A stretch of DNA of 64,000 nucleotides, from assembly GCF_021869765.1 (NCBI RefSeq), contig NZ_CP084580.1:186001-250000 (forward strand), given 5' to 3'. Both the position numbers and the translations under genes were made by a program. A model generated the notes under the pieces. It made no database searches. It worked only from the letters and a program-made list of their open reading frames with translations, and was not told the origin of the DNA. Positions 42,315-51,935 of the stretch are shown here, piece after piece. Within the stretch, counting starts at the first letter, position 1; each line of letters opens with the position of its first letter. The stretch comes from Chryseobacterium sp. MEBOG06 (lineage in GTDB: Bacteria; Bacteroidota; Bacteroidia; Flavobacteriales; Weeksellaceae).

Positions 42315-42845
42315 ATGTTTAAGGATTTTAAACCTGTTTTAGGTATTCTACTTCGTTTCATTATCATTTATCTGGTTCTGCTTTTTGCGTATCAGTTTTA
42401 TCTGAATAATGAGAAGGATTTCGGCCTGGATTCTTTTTCACGGATGATAGCCAGTCAGGTAACTGCACTTCAAAATACAATAGGCTATCCGACAGAACTT
42501 TATGACGATGCTAAGAATGGACAGGTTTGGTTTTATGTAAAATCCCAATATGTAACGAGAATGGTGGAAGGATGCAACGCTGTTTCTGTAATGATTTTAT
42601 TTGTATCTTTTGTTTGTGCTTTCTATAAGGGTGCCAAGACATTTGTTTTTGCAGGAGCAGGATTAATTTTACTGTATATAATGAACATTCTAAGGATTAT
42701 GGGATTGAATATTGTCATGTCAGACCATAAAGAATATGGGAAAATGTTCCACGATTTTGTTTTTCCCGCGATCATCTATGGAAGTGTTGTACTGCTTTGG
42801 CTGTTGTGGATTAAATTCTTTGCTTTAAAACATGAAAACTCTTAG
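42315..42845 (+). CDS. xrtF: exosortase family protein XrtF
   Basis: This 176-residue membrane protein is an exosortase, a cysteine transpeptidase-like enzyme for protein sorting. It starts MFKDFKPVLGILLRFIIIYL. The active-site Cys lies in VEGCNAVSVMILF, the Arg in MNILRIMGLN, and the His in GKMFHDFVFPAIIYG. It overlaps the next gene by 14 nt. XrtF is a flavobacterial subtype with no well-established substrate, unlike PEP-CTERM systems. I see no PEP-CTERM-like tail in the window. Confidence 0.88.
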   Translation: MFKDFKPVLGILLRFIIIYLVLLFAYQFYLNNEKDFGLDSFSRMIASQVTALQNTIGYPTELYDDAKNGQVWFYVKSQYVTRMVEGCNAVSVMILFVSFVCAFYKGAKTFVFAGAGLILLYIMNILRIMGLNIVMSDHKEYGKMFHDFVFPAIIYGSVVLLWLLWIKFFALKHENS

Positions 42846-43281
42846 TTGGCTTCTGGTGATCGTCGGAATTTGTGGGCTTGTTGGGGTCAGAATTCTGGAG
42901 AATACCCTATTTTACGACCCTTTTCTTAATTACTTTCACGAAGCTAATCAAAATATAGTATTTCCTCCGTTTGAATGGGGGAAGCTAATTGGCGGGCATT
43001 TGTTTAGATTCTTTTTGAATCTGTTTTTCTCCTGCCTGATTATTTATGGCTTATTTAAAAGTAAGGATTGGACAATTCAGGGAGCCATTATGATAGCAAT
43101 TGTTTTTATAATTGCGCTGCCGATCTATCTGTATTGTGTTTATGATAAATTTGAAGTAGGATATCTTTTTTCTTTTTATATGAGAAGATTTGTGATTCAG
43201 CCTTTGATCCTCTTACTGATTATTCCAATGTTTTATTATCGGAAGCAGATGATTAGCAAAGGCCCCTCAGAAAAGATATAA
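42832..43281 (+). CDS. exosortase F-associated membrane protein
   Basis: This 149-residue protein has four hydrophobic segments and starts MKTLSWLLVIVGICGLVGVR. I recognise it as the family that always follows XrtF in Flavobacteriia. The 14-nt overlap with xrtF (42832-42845) implies coupled translation. It probably acts with XrtF at the inner membrane. The mechanism is unknown. Confidence 0.82.
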   Translation: MKTLSWLLVIVGICGLVGVRILENTLFYDPFLNYFHEANQNIVFPPFEWGKLIGGHLFRFFLNLFFSCLIIYGLFKSKDWTIQGAIMIAIVFIIALPIYLYCVYDKFEVGYLFSFYMRRFVIQPLILLLIIPMFYYRKQMISKGPSEKI

Positions 43282-43333
43282 TCTTATTGAGTGACTATTT
43301 TCAATCTCCTTTATCCATTTGCTGCCATTATAG

Positions 43334-44332
43334 TTATTCTGCAGTATGTTTATCTACACTGGTTACATTTTCAGGAGTCCATTCTACACGTTTAATGAAA
43401 TCTTTTTCCCGGACAGGGCATTTTTCAATCTGGCAGACAGAGCATGATATAGGCTTACAGTCATCCATATGAAAATTAAACTCAATGGTCCGTTTTATAT
43501 TCTTGGCAAGAAGTAGGATTACTTTTTCCATTTCTCCATGAGCATCACGAAGATCATAGTACCATGGAAGTGTAATATGGGCATCAATATGAAGGGAAGA
43601 ACCAAACTGTTGGATTTTCATATTGTGTACATCTATCCACTCTGCTTTTCTATTTTCTTCAAGGATTCTGATTACTTGGTTTAATATTTCGGGATCCTGC
43701 TCATCCATAATACCGCTTAATGATTTACGAACGATTTTATAGCCTACAAAGATGATATAAAGTCCAAAAAATAATGCAACCACTGAATCCAGCCAGTAGA
43801 TCTTTGTAAAGTATACAATGACTAAACTACCTACAACACCAAGTGTTGTGACTGTGTCTGACTGAAGATGTTTTCCGGAGGAAATAAGCACCAATGAGTT
43901 TTCCTTTTCTCCTTTTTTAATAGAAATATATCCCAGCAGATAATTAATAACTGCTGTTGCTGCAATAATCCAAATTCCAAGATCAATTTTGCTAAGGGTC
44001 TTTCCTACAATAAGACTGTGAATACCTTCATAGATGATCATAATACCCGCAATAGCAATCAGGGCTCCTTCTATGCCAGAGGTGACAAATTCTACTTTTC
44101 CATGGCCATATGGGTGATCGTCATCTTTAGGCTTGGCGGCAAGATGAAGAGAGTAAAGTCCCATGAAGGCACTGATGACATTCACGATGCTTTCCATTGC
44201 ATCGGAGAATACAGCGTCTGAGTTGGTAAGCTTCCAGGCAATAATCTTTCCGATGAAAAGGATGATTCCGAATATGGCAATAAGCTTCTGAAATCCTATT
44301 TTATCTTGGTGGGTATTTTTCTGGCTGTTCAT
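43334..44332 (-). CDS. cation diffusion facilitator transporter with Cys-rich C-terminal tail
   Basis: This 332-residue metal-proton antiporter has six membrane segments, with the metal-binding motifs LTNSDAVFSDAMESIVNV and SSGKHLQSDTVTTLGVVGSL, and HPYGHGKVEF in between. The cytoplasmic domain ends with HMDDCKPISCSVCQIEKCPV, a stretch containing four Cys and extending past the usual family end. Zinc, iron or manganese are possible substrates. It is convergent with the XrtF pair. Confidence 0.88.
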   Translation of the reverse strand: MNSQKNTHQDKIGFQKLIAIFGIILFIGKIIAWKLTNSDAVFSDAMESIVNVISAFMGLYSLHLAAKPKDDDHPYGHGKVEFVTSGIEGALIAIAGIMIIYEGIHSLIVGKTLSKIDLGIWIIAATAVINYLLGYISIKKGEKENSLVLISSGKHLQSDTVTTLGVVGSLVIVYFTKIYWLDSVVALFFGLYIIFVGYKIVRKSLSGIMDEQDPEILNQVIRILEENRKAEWIDVHNMKIQQFGSSLHIDAHITLPWYYDLRDAHGEMEKVILLLAKNIKRTIEFNFHMDDCKPISCSVCQIEKCPVREKDFIKRVEWTPENVTSVDKHTAE

Positions 44333-44344
44333 AATGAGTTTGAT

Positions 44345-44378
44345 AAAAAAAAGAATCTCAATTTTGAGACTCTTTTTT
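44345..44378 (-). terminator. terminator of asd
   Basis: On the minus strand AGAGTCTCAA pairs with TTGAGATTCT around a short loop and is followed by a run of T. It lies between asd and the CDF gene. Confidence 0.78.
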
Positions 44379-44389
44379 ATTTTGTTAGT

Positions 44390-45412
44390 TTATACTAAGT
44401 TGCTAGCTACAAGATATTCTGCGATTTGTACAGCGTTTGTTGCTGCTCCTTTCCTCAGATTGTCTGCTACGATCCAAAGGTTGAGCGTTTTTGGCTGTGA
44501 CAGATCCCGTCTTATTCTTCCTACGAACACTTCATCTTTTCCTTCCGAATATAAAGGCATAGGGTAGTGGTTGTTCTTTACATCATCCATTACGATGATA
44601 CCAGGCGTTTCGGATAAAATTTTTCTTACTTCATCAAGTTCAAATTCATTTTCGAATTCGATATTTACACTTTCAGAATGTCCTCCCTGAACCGGCACTC
44701 TTACTGCAGTTGCAGTCAGATTAAAGGTATCATCACCCAAAATCTTCTTAGGCTCTTTCATCAGCTTGATTTCTTCTTTAGTATAATCATCTTCTGCGAA
44801 TACATCACAGTGTGGTAATGCATTTTTAAAGATCTGGTAAGGATATACTTTTGCAATAGAATCATCTCCGCTGATTTGGCTCTCTTTGTTCACCGAATTT
44901 TCAATTTCACCATTTAACTGGTCCACAGCGGCTTTACCTGTTCCTGTTACAGACTGGTAGGTAGAAACTACAACTCTTTTTAAATCATATTTTTTGTTCA
45001 AAGGCCCTAAAACCATTACCAACTGAATGGTAGAACAGTTCGGATTTGCGATGATTTTATCTTCTTTAGTCAAAACATCAGCATTGATTTCAGGAACTAC
45101 CAATTTCTTGTCGGGATCCATTCTCCATGCAGAAGAATTATCAATTACTGTTGTTCCCACTTCTGCAAACAATGGTGCAAATTCAAGAGAAGTAGATCCG
45201 CCTGCAGAGAAGATTGCAATATCCGGTTTGGCAGCTATAGCGTCCTTCATGCTTACAATCGTAAATTCCTTCTGTTTATACTTCACCTTCTTGCCTACAG
45301 ATCTTTCGGATGCTACCGGTATTAATTCTGTTACAGGGAAGTTTCTCTCCTCCAAAACTTTCAGCATAACTTGTCCAACCATTCCTGTTGAACCTACTAC
45401 AGCTACTTTCAT
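44390..45412 (-). CDS. asd: aspartate-semialdehyde dehydrogenase
   Basis: This 340-residue enzyme reduces aspartyl phosphate to aspartate semialdehyde for lysine, methionine and threonine synthesis and for diaminopimelate. It has the NADP-binding VAVVGSTGMVGQVMLKVLEE, the nucleophile in ANPNCSTIQLVMVLGPL, and the base His in VPVQGGHSESVNIEF. It is monocistronic with its own terminator. Confidence 0.95.
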   Translation of the reverse strand: MKVAVVGSTGMVGQVMLKVLEERNFPVTELIPVASERSVGKKVKYKQKEFTIVSMKDAIAAKPDIAIFSAGGSTSLEFAPLFAEVGTTVIDNSSAWRMDPDKKLVVPEINADVLTKEDKIIANPNCSTIQLVMVLGPLNKKYDLKRVVVSTYQSVTGTGKAAVDQLNGEIENSVNKESQISGDDSIAKVYPYQIFKNALPHCDVFAEDDYTKEEIKLMKEPKKILGDDTFNLTATAVRVPVQGGHSESVNIEFENEFELDEVRKILSETPGIIVMDDVKNNHYPMPLYSEGKDEVFVGRIRRDLSQPKTLNLWIVADNLRKGAATNAVQIAEYLVASNLV

Positions 45413-45479
45413 TGATTTAATAAAAATTTTAAGATTAAACTATTTATAAATTATAATGCATATAATTTCTTTATCTATT

Positions 45480-45911
45480 TTAAGCCCCGAAGACTCTTGT
45501 CCAAGGGAATGCGAATGCAAATAAACCTACTGCGATCAGTCCCATAATTGTAACTCCCAGAGAGATCGTATCATTAGACTTTACTTTTTTGTTGACGATG
45601 GTCATCAATACTGCTGCAATAAGCATAGAAAATGGATGCTCAACATATTGGAATCTCAAAGCCGCATTTTTCATGACTTCTCCCATATTTAAGCCTCTGC
45701 TAAAAGTGGTGATCAGCATAATGATTCCTATTAAAAACTGAACGTGGAAGAAGATCATCGTGAAGAGAGTCGTCTTCTTCAGGAATTTGTTCACTTTTCC
45801 ACTGAAACCAAACATGGTTGCTAAAAGTGCAATGATAAATAATGCAACTAAAAGAAGCTCAAGATACCCGAATCCTTTGTGGGCATTAAGCAAAATGTTG
45901 TAAAAATCCAT
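45480..45911 (-). CDS. small four-span membrane protein
   Basis: This 143-residue protein has four hydrophobic segments with conserved-looking His residues (NAHKGFGYLE, FFHVQFLIGI, YVEHPFSMLI). I know similar Bacteroidota proteins that are labelled cytochrome-b-like, and the spaced His could bind haem, but this is a guess. The start is taken at 45911 because the hydrophobic core begins there; the frame also opens earlier at 45956. It lies between asd and a TonB receptor gene. Confidence 0.65.
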   Translation of the reverse strand: MDFYNILLNAHKGFGYLELLLVALFIIALLATMFGFSGKVNKFLKKTTLFTMIFFHVQFLIGIIMLITTFSRGLNMGEVMKNAALRFQYVEHPFSMLIAAVLMTIVNKKVKSNDTISLGVTIMGLIAVGLFAFAFPWTRVFGA

Positions 45912-45939
45912 ACTTTCTATTTTTTGTACACAAAGATAA

Positions 45940-45968
45940 CAAAAATCCCGGCTCAAAGCCGGGATTGA
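45940..45968 (-). terminator. terminator of the second TonB receptor
   Basis: AATCCCGGCT (45944-45953) pairs with AGCCGGGATT (45957-45966) around a 3-nt loop. On the minus strand a TTTTT run follows. Confidence 0.85.
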
Positions 45969-45997
45969 TATTTATAAAATCTAATGTTATGATAATA

Positions 45998-48604
45998 TTA
46001 GAAGTTGAATGATAATGTTGCTGCCCAAGTTCTTGGAGCTCCGAAGAACACTTTGTTTCCGTAAGCAACGCCTTTATACATATAACCTAGTTGTTCGTAA
46101 GTTAGTTTTTGAGTATTTGGTTTTCCATCCTGTAGATTTGTAGGAGCATCAGTCGGTTTGATATAATTTCCTCCTGCATCAGAGATGTAATTTAAATCAA
46201 ATAAGTTATAAACGTTACCTCCGATCGTGAAATACTGCTTAGGATCTTTCAAACGAACTTTGTAAGAGATACCAATATCAAAAAGATCGAAGTCTTTTAA
46301 TTTTAAGATTTCTCCTCCAGGTTTAGTAAATGTTCCTGCATCCATACTTCCATATACCTTACCAACGTGTCTCCATGTTCCGTAGATTCTTAAATCCTGT
46401 ACCGGGATTGCTGTAAATCCTAATGCAGAAGTCATCTGTGGAATACTGTTGAAGTTAGTTCCACCTACTTTAATACCATCAAGATAAAGAGTAGTTGAGT
46501 TTTTATCAGTTCCAGGAACAGCAATAGGATTGTTATTGTTATCAAAAGTTGCTCCTGTTGCATTTCCTACATAATGGTAATCTCCTAAAGAGAACATACC
46601 GTTGAACTCTAAGAACTTAAATGGCTTATAGTTTCCTTCAAATTCAAACCCTTGGTGAACTTCAGTAATACCACTGATTTCTGCATAACCAGCTAGCGTA
46701 CCTGCAGGTAATTCGAAGTTCATGTTTTTTCTTAACCATCTGTCTTTCCATTCAGTTCTGTAAAGGTTTACTGAAGCGTTAAACTTAGCAGATCTGAAAC
46801 CATATCCAACTTCAAAAGAAGAAATTTTCTCATTAGTTAAACTAGGGTTTAGGAACTGTTGGTTACTTGGGTAAACAGAGTTCATGAATGGCTGCTTGCT
46901 ATAGTATCCTAAGTTAGCGAATACATTGTGGTGCTCGTTGATGTTGTAGTTAGCACCTCCCTTAACATTGTAACCAAATATATTTTTAAATCCTGTTTTG
47001 GTATTATTAATTTGGCCGTTAGCTGCAGTAGAACCGTCTACTATAAAGTTATCAATTCTTTGGAATCCTTGGTTAGAAACCGATCCCTGCGCATATACTG
47101 TTAATTTTTCTGTAGAATATTCAACCTGTCCAAATCCGCTATACCAAAGTACTTCACCATCATTGCTGAAAGAAAGTCTGTCAGACATTGGTGGCTGTGA
47201 TCCTCCGAAAGGATTCCACGTTAATTTTTTATAGTCGTAAGTGTTGCTGATAATATTTGGTGCTGTCAGGTTTTTATTCGAAGCATCTTTATATCCTTTA
47301 GCTCCATATAAATCGCTGGCAACCATATAGTGATATCCGTAATAATATCTGTCATCTGTACCTACTGAGAAGTTCCAGTTGTCATTGATTTTATGTTGGA
47401 AGTTCATTAAGATCCCATACCAGTTGTGAGCATTTACGCTTGATCTTCTGATTAGAGTACCTCCTGTTGCTGCTGTAGGTGCATTTACATCTACCGCTCC
47501 ATTGGCTGCAAAAATCTGATCATAATTGATATGACCTCCTGTACCAGGAGTTGTATCTATATATCCGCTGGCAAATTTATTACCTACTTTTCCTACATCT
47601 GAAAGACCACCACCACGGCCGTTAGACATATACGCAACGGTACTTAAAGTTGACTTGTCACTGATTGTCCAGTCCCAGTTTAACATAATTACCGGCTTAG
47701 CGTAGTAATTAGCTTTGTTTGATACCGCTACTTTTCTGCCATTAGCATCTGTATAGTAACCAAAGTCAGAATTATATTCTCTGAATGGAGTACCATCCTG
47801 CTTTGGATTGTATTTGAAATAATCGCCTAATGAGTTAGAAGTATATCTTTGGTCGTGCCATTGTGGAGCAGACGTCATCATAAATTGTAAATTATGCTTT
47901 TTGTTAGGTTGGAAACCTAAAGCAAAGAAATAAGCATAAGATTCATATTGAGTGTTTTCAGCATAGGTAGACCCTGCCTGTCTGCTCATTAAGAATGATG
48001 AAGACCATCCATCTTGTGATTTACCAGTATTGTAAGCGAAAGATGTTTTTAAATAATCATTGTTACCTACCCCTAAACGGATAACACCTCCCTGCTTCAT
48101 ATCAGCTGAACGTGTAATGTAGTTAATAGTACCTCCTACTGAAGCAATAGCCAGTTTGGAAGAACCAAGTCCTCTTTGTACCTGAATTGCACTGGTTACA
48201 TCAGATAAACCTGTCCAGTTAGAAGTATACACAGTACCGGTTTCCATATCATTTACCGGCATACCGTTTACCATTACGGCAATGTTTCTTGATTCAAATC
48301 CACGAATTACTATTCCGGAGTCACCAAATCCACCTCCAGCTTTAGTAGCAAAAACGGATGGTGTAGTATTCAAAAGCTCTGGAAGTTCCTGGTTACCCAG
48401 TCTTTCCACAATTTGTGCAGCTTTAATGTTGGATACTGCAACAGGTGTCTTTCTATCTTTAGCGATATCTGTAACACCTCTTAGGATCACTTCATCAATG
48501 TCTTTGGATTTAGTAACTGTATCCTGAACTTGTTGAGCGTAATAGACACTAGCTGTTGATAATGTAATTATCGCAGTAAGAATCGATTTGTTGATTAATT
48601 TCAT
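45998..48604 (-). CDS. TonB-dependent receptor, siderophore/metal type
   Basis: This 868-residue outer-membrane receptor has a signal peptide (residues 1-23), a plug starting with DEVILRGVTDIAKDRKTPVA and containing VIRGFESRNIAVMVNGMPVN, and a barrel ending in AATLSFNF. It lacks the carboxypeptidase-like N-terminal domain of the receptor at 33055 and the HMA domains of the receptor at 1. It is transcribed alone. The substrate is unknown. Confidence 0.9.
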   Translation of the reverse strand: MKLINKSILTAIITLSTASVYYAQQVQDTVTKSKDIDEVILRGVTDIAKDRKTPVAVSNIKAAQIVERLGNQELPELLNTTPSVFATKAGGGFGDSGIVIRGFESRNIAVMVNGMPVNDMETGTVYTSNWTGLSDVTSAIQVQRGLGSSKLAIASVGGTINYITRSADMKQGGVIRLGVGNNDYLKTSFAYNTGKSQDGWSSSFLMSRQAGSTYAENTQYESYAYFFALGFQPNKKHNLQFMMTSAPQWHDQRYTSNSLGDYFKYNPKQDGTPFREYNSDFGYYTDANGRKVAVSNKANYYAKPVIMLNWDWTISDKSTLSTVAYMSNGRGGGLSDVGKVGNKFASGYIDTTPGTGGHINYDQIFAANGAVDVNAPTAATGGTLIRRSSVNAHNWYGILMNFQHKINDNWNFSVGTDDRYYYGYHYMVASDLYGAKGYKDASNKNLTAPNIISNTYDYKKLTWNPFGGSQPPMSDRLSFSNDGEVLWYSGFGQVEYSTEKLTVYAQGSVSNQGFQRIDNFIVDGSTAANGQINNTKTGFKNIFGYNVKGGANYNINEHHNVFANLGYYSKQPFMNSVYPSNQQFLNPSLTNEKISSFEVGYGFRSAKFNASVNLYRTEWKDRWLRKNMNFELPAGTLAGYAEISGITEVHQGFEFEGNYKPFKFLEFNGMFSLGDYHYVGNATGATFDNNNNPIAVPGTDKNSTTLYLDGIKVGGTNFNSIPQMTSALGFTAIPVQDLRIYGTWRHVGKVYGSMDAGTFTKPGGEILKLKDFDLFDIGISYKVRLKDPKQYFTIGGNVYNLFDLNYISDAGGNYIKPTDAPTNLQDGKPNTQKLTYEQLGYMYKGVAYGNKVFFGAPRTWAATLSFNF

Positions 48605-48812
48605 AATCGTTAGTAATAATTAGATTTAATTTTCTGCAAAATTCGCAAAATAAAATTTAACTATTATTAACTCAATGTTAATTTTTAATCAATCTTAATA
48701 ATATTAAATGATTGATTATCAGCAACATGAATAAAAATTGATTTTTTACATGAAAAAAGTCATGTTGATGAATATTTAAGAAAGTGTAGGTGTTTTTGTT
48801 AAAAATACAAAG

Positions 48813-49673
48813 CTATTTCACTGCTTTGAGACTCAAATCAATATTCTCAGCAGAGTGTGTAAGGGCTCCCACAGAGATATAGGTGACACCAGTTGACGCA
48901 ATTTCTTTCAGCATATCTCGGGTAATACCACCTGAAGCTTCAGATTCGCATGAACCATTGATCATTTTTACAGCTTGCATCATTGTTTCTACATCCATAT
49001 TATCAAGCATGATTCTGTCCACTTTTGCATCAATAGCTTCCTGAACTTCTTGAAGGTTTCTTGTTTCAACCTCTATTTTCAGTTTTTTCTTATTCTTTTT
49101 AACGTAGTCCTTCGCCATTGCTACGGCATTGGTGATGCTTCCGTTGTAATCAATATGATTGTCTTTCAGCATGATCATATCATAAAGGCCATATCTGTGA
49201 TTGGTTCCACCGCCTATAGCAACAGCCCACTTTTCACATATTCTGAAGTTAGGAGTTGTCTTTCTTGTGTCTAATAGTTTAGTCTTTGTACCTACCAGTC
49301 TTGAATCCCATTCGTGAGTAAGCGTTGCAATACCGCTCATTCTCTGCATACAGTTAAGGACAAGTCTCTCTGTGGAAAGTATCGATCTTGCACTTCCGGT
49401 TACAATCATGGCTATATCTCCAACCTTTGCAGTATCTCCATCTTTAATGAAAATTTCAACTTTCAGATTTTTATCAAATGTTTTAAAAATGATGTCTGCC
49501 AGCTCTACACCAGCAAGAATACAGTCTTGTTTTACCAAAAGTTTAGCACTTTGTACAAGATCCTGCGGAATGGTAGATAAGGTAGAGTGGTCGCCATCCT
49601 GAATGTCTTCTTCAAGGGCGTTTTTTATAAATGTCTTTAATGCTTTATCTGTTACGTAGCTAGGTCTTTTCAT
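48813..49673 (-). CDS. nadC: nicotinate-nucleotide pyrophosphorylase (carboxylating)
   Basis: This 286-residue enzyme converts quinolinate and PRPP to nicotinate mononucleotide in NAD synthesis. Motifs are EDIQDGDHSTLSTIPQ, LDTRKTTPNFRICEKWAVAI, GGGTNHRYGLYDMIMLKDNH and KIEVETRNLQEVQEAID. It is last in the group nitroreductase-nadB-unknown-nadC. Confidence 0.94.
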   Translation of the reverse strand: MKRPSYVTDKALKTFIKNALEEDIQDGDHSTLSTIPQDLVQSAKLLVKQDCILAGVELADIIFKTFDKNLKVEIFIKDGDTAKVGDIAMIVTGSARSILSTERLVLNCMQRMSGIATLTHEWDSRLVGTKTKLLDTRKTTPNFRICEKWAVAIGGGTNHRYGLYDMIMLKDNHIDYNGSITNAVAMAKDYVKKNKKKLKIEVETRNLQEVQEAIDAKVDRIMLDNMDVETMMQAVKMINGSCESEASGGITRDMLKEIASTGVTYISVGALTHSAENIDLSLKAVK

Positions 49674-49685
49674 TGTTTTTTGCTT

Positions 49686-50318
49686 TTAGTAATAAAACGA
49701 AGATCTTTTTCCAAACAATAAGTCATGAATGATGAAAAGCAAAATGACTTCATTTTCTTTTGCATCTATTTTTTCAAAATCTATATTGTCTTTTATTTTT
49801 ATGTTGTTTTGATTAATGCCTTGAAACTCTAATACTTGTTTTTCGTTTCTTCCTTGTGGTATCACTTTATAGCTCCATTTAAAATTATCCCAATTATATT
49901 CTTGAGTGTAGTAAATGATTTTTTCTCTATTGAATGTTAAAATCGGATATTGAGGATTATTGACGTAATACAGAGTTAAACGCAGCTTATTATCTTTAAT
50001 TATATTATTTAAATCGAATTTTAAACTTCCATAATAGTCAGGCTTTCCTAAGCCCTTCATATTGCATAAAATATTTAATACTAAAGGATATCTGGATTTT
50101 GGGACAATAATCTTTTTTAATAATGTTATTCCATATAAACCGAAAAGAAATCCTAAAATCATTATTCCTGCAAAGATGACTATATTTGAAAAACCATCAA
50201 TTTTTCCATCTTTCACCCAAAAACTTAATAATACAAAACCGCAAATCAATGAAAGTATCATTCTTGAATAGAATAAAATATTTACTGTTGTAAGAATATT
50301 TAAATTCAGGGTTTTCAT
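49686..50318 (-). CDS. membrane-anchored hypothetical protein between nadB and nadC
   Basis: This 210-residue protein has two N-terminal hydrophobic segments (residues 13-33 and 43-68) and a soluble C-terminal part rich in Asn, Lys and Ile, with NIIKDNKLRLTLYYVNNPQY. No family is recognised. It is 14 nt downstream of nadB and 12 nt upstream of nadC, so all three are co-transcribed. The composition is more AT-rich than its neighbours, which could mean later acquisition. A link to NAD synthesis is only positional. Confidence 0.65.
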   Translation of the reverse strand: MKTLNLNILTTVNILFYSRMILSLICGFVLLSFWVKDGKIDGFSNIVIFAGIMILGFLFGLYGITLLKKIIVPKSRYPLVLNILCNMKGLGKPDYYGSLKFDLNNIIKDNKLRLTLYYVNNPQYPILTFNREKIIYYTQEYNWDNFKWSYKVIPQGRNEKQVLEFQGINQNNIKIKDNIDFEKIDAKENEVILLFIIHDLLFGKRSSFYY

Positions 50319-50332
50319 TTGTTTAATAAAAT

Positions 50333-51904
50333 TTAAACCAAGTCTTTATTATAAAATGCTCCCTTGTTCTCTGTCATTTCCATGGACTGACTAATGATAA
50401 GATAAGCAACGGTGGTAAGGTTTCTTAGTTCTGACAATTGTGGTGAGAGAATAGAGTAGTGGTAAATTTCGTCCACGGCTGCTGCAATCTCCTGATGTTT
50501 TTGCAATGCCATGTTCAGACGTTTATTACTTCTTACAATACCTACAAGGTCGCTCATCATTTCCTGAAGCTGTTTTCTAAGATAGCTGACGATCACCATT
50601 TCATCCATGATTTTCATTCCTTCTTCATTCCATTCCGGAACTGCTTTCAGATCGTCAAAGTTGAAATTGTTTTCATTCAGAAGTTTTACCGCTTTCATAG
50701 CAGCATTGTGCCCGAAAACCAAACCTTCAAGTAGGGAATTTGACGCGAGTCTATTGGCGCCATGAAGTCCTGAATTGGTGCATTCTCCTACAGCAAAAAG
50801 ATTTCTGATAGAAGATTGTCCGTCTCTGTCTACTTCAATTCCTCCCATTAAGTAATGACAGGCAGGTACAACGGGTATTAATTGAGTGAATGGATCAATT
50901 CCTTCGTCTTTGCATTTCTTGTAAATATTCGGGAAGTGTTCTAAGAATTTTTCATGATTCATTTCCTTACAATCTAAACCTACAAATTCGTCTCCGGTAA
51001 TTTTCATTTCGGCATCGATAGCTCTTGCAACGATATCTCTTGAGGCAAGCTCTTCCCGTTCATCATATTTGTGCATGAATTTTTCGCCTCTTTTAGTTCT
51101 TAATTTTGCTCCGTCTCCACGTACGGCTTCTGAAATTAAAAATAACATTCCATCCATTTTGCTATACAAAGCTGTAGGGTGGAACTGATAATACTGCATA
51201 TTGGAAACCTTTCCTTTTGCACGGGCTACAAAAGCAATTCCGTCTCCGGTGGCAATAGTAGGGTTGGTTGTATTTTTATAGACGTGTCCGGCACCTCCTG
51301 TGGCTGCCAGGGTAATTTTGGATGTTATTTTTTTAATTGTTTTGGATTTTTCATCCAGAATATAAGCACCATAGCAGTGAATGTCGCCTTCATTGAGTTC
51401 TTTTCCGGGAACGTGGTGCTGTGTAATAATATCAATCACATAATGATGGTCGAGGATTTCAATGTTTGGGCTGTTATTGGCTGTTTCCAGTAAAGCTCTT
51501 TCGATTTCAAATCCTGTAATGTCTTTATGATGGACGATTCTGTTTTCGGTATGGCCTCCTTCTCTTCCCAAAGCAAACTTCCCGTTTTTCATATCGAATT
51601 GAGCGCCCCATTCTACAATTTCATTAAATCTTGCCGGAGCTTCTTTGACTACCATTTCCACTACATCGCGTTTATTTTCGCCATCACCGGCACGCATGGT
51701 ATCGTTAATATGTTTTTCGAAGTTGTCTTTTTGGAAGTCTGTGACTACAGCAAGGCCGCCTTGGGCATATTTAGTGTTACTTTCATCCTCGTCAGATTTT
51801 GTTACGATGATGATTTTGGCATCAGGGAGCTGTTCAGATACTTTAATGGCATAGGAAAGTCCGGAAATGCCGGAACCAATTACTAATACATCCGCTTTTA
51901 TCAT
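50333..51904 (-). CDS. nadB: L-aspartate oxidase
   Basis: This 523-residue flavoprotein oxidises L-aspartate to iminoaspartate, the first step to quinolinate. It has the FAD-binding VLVIGSGISGLSYAIKVSEQ, ESNTKYAQGGLAVV, REGGHTENRIVHHKDITGFE and CTNSGLHGANRLASNSLLEG. The nadA gene is not in the window. Start ATG at 51904 and the gap to the upstream nitroreductase (31 nt) suggest a shared operon. Confidence 0.95.
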   Translation of the reverse strand: MIKADVLVIGSGISGLSYAIKVSEQLPDAKIIIVTKSDEDESNTKYAQGGLAVVTDFQKDNFEKHINDTMRAGDGENKRDVVEMVVKEAPARFNEIVEWGAQFDMKNGKFALGREGGHTENRIVHHKDITGFEIERALLETANNSPNIEILDHHYVIDIITQHHVPGKELNEGDIHCYGAYILDEKSKTIKKITSKITLAATGGAGHVYKNTTNPTIATGDGIAFVARAKGKVSNMQYYQFHPTALYSKMDGMLFLISEAVRGDGAKLRTKRGEKFMHKYDEREELASRDIVARAIDAEMKITGDEFVGLDCKEMNHEKFLEHFPNIYKKCKDEGIDPFTQLIPVVPACHYLMGGIEVDRDGQSSIRNLFAVGECTNSGLHGANRLASNSLLEGLVFGHNAAMKAVKLLNENNFNFDDLKAVPEWNEEGMKIMDEMVIVSYLRKQLQEMMSDLVGIVRSNKRLNMALQKHQEIAAAVDEIYHYSILSPQLSELRNLTTVAYLIISQSMEMTENKGAFYNKDLV

Positions 51905-51935
51905 ATGCTTGCTTTAGGTACAATCGTTTAAAAGA

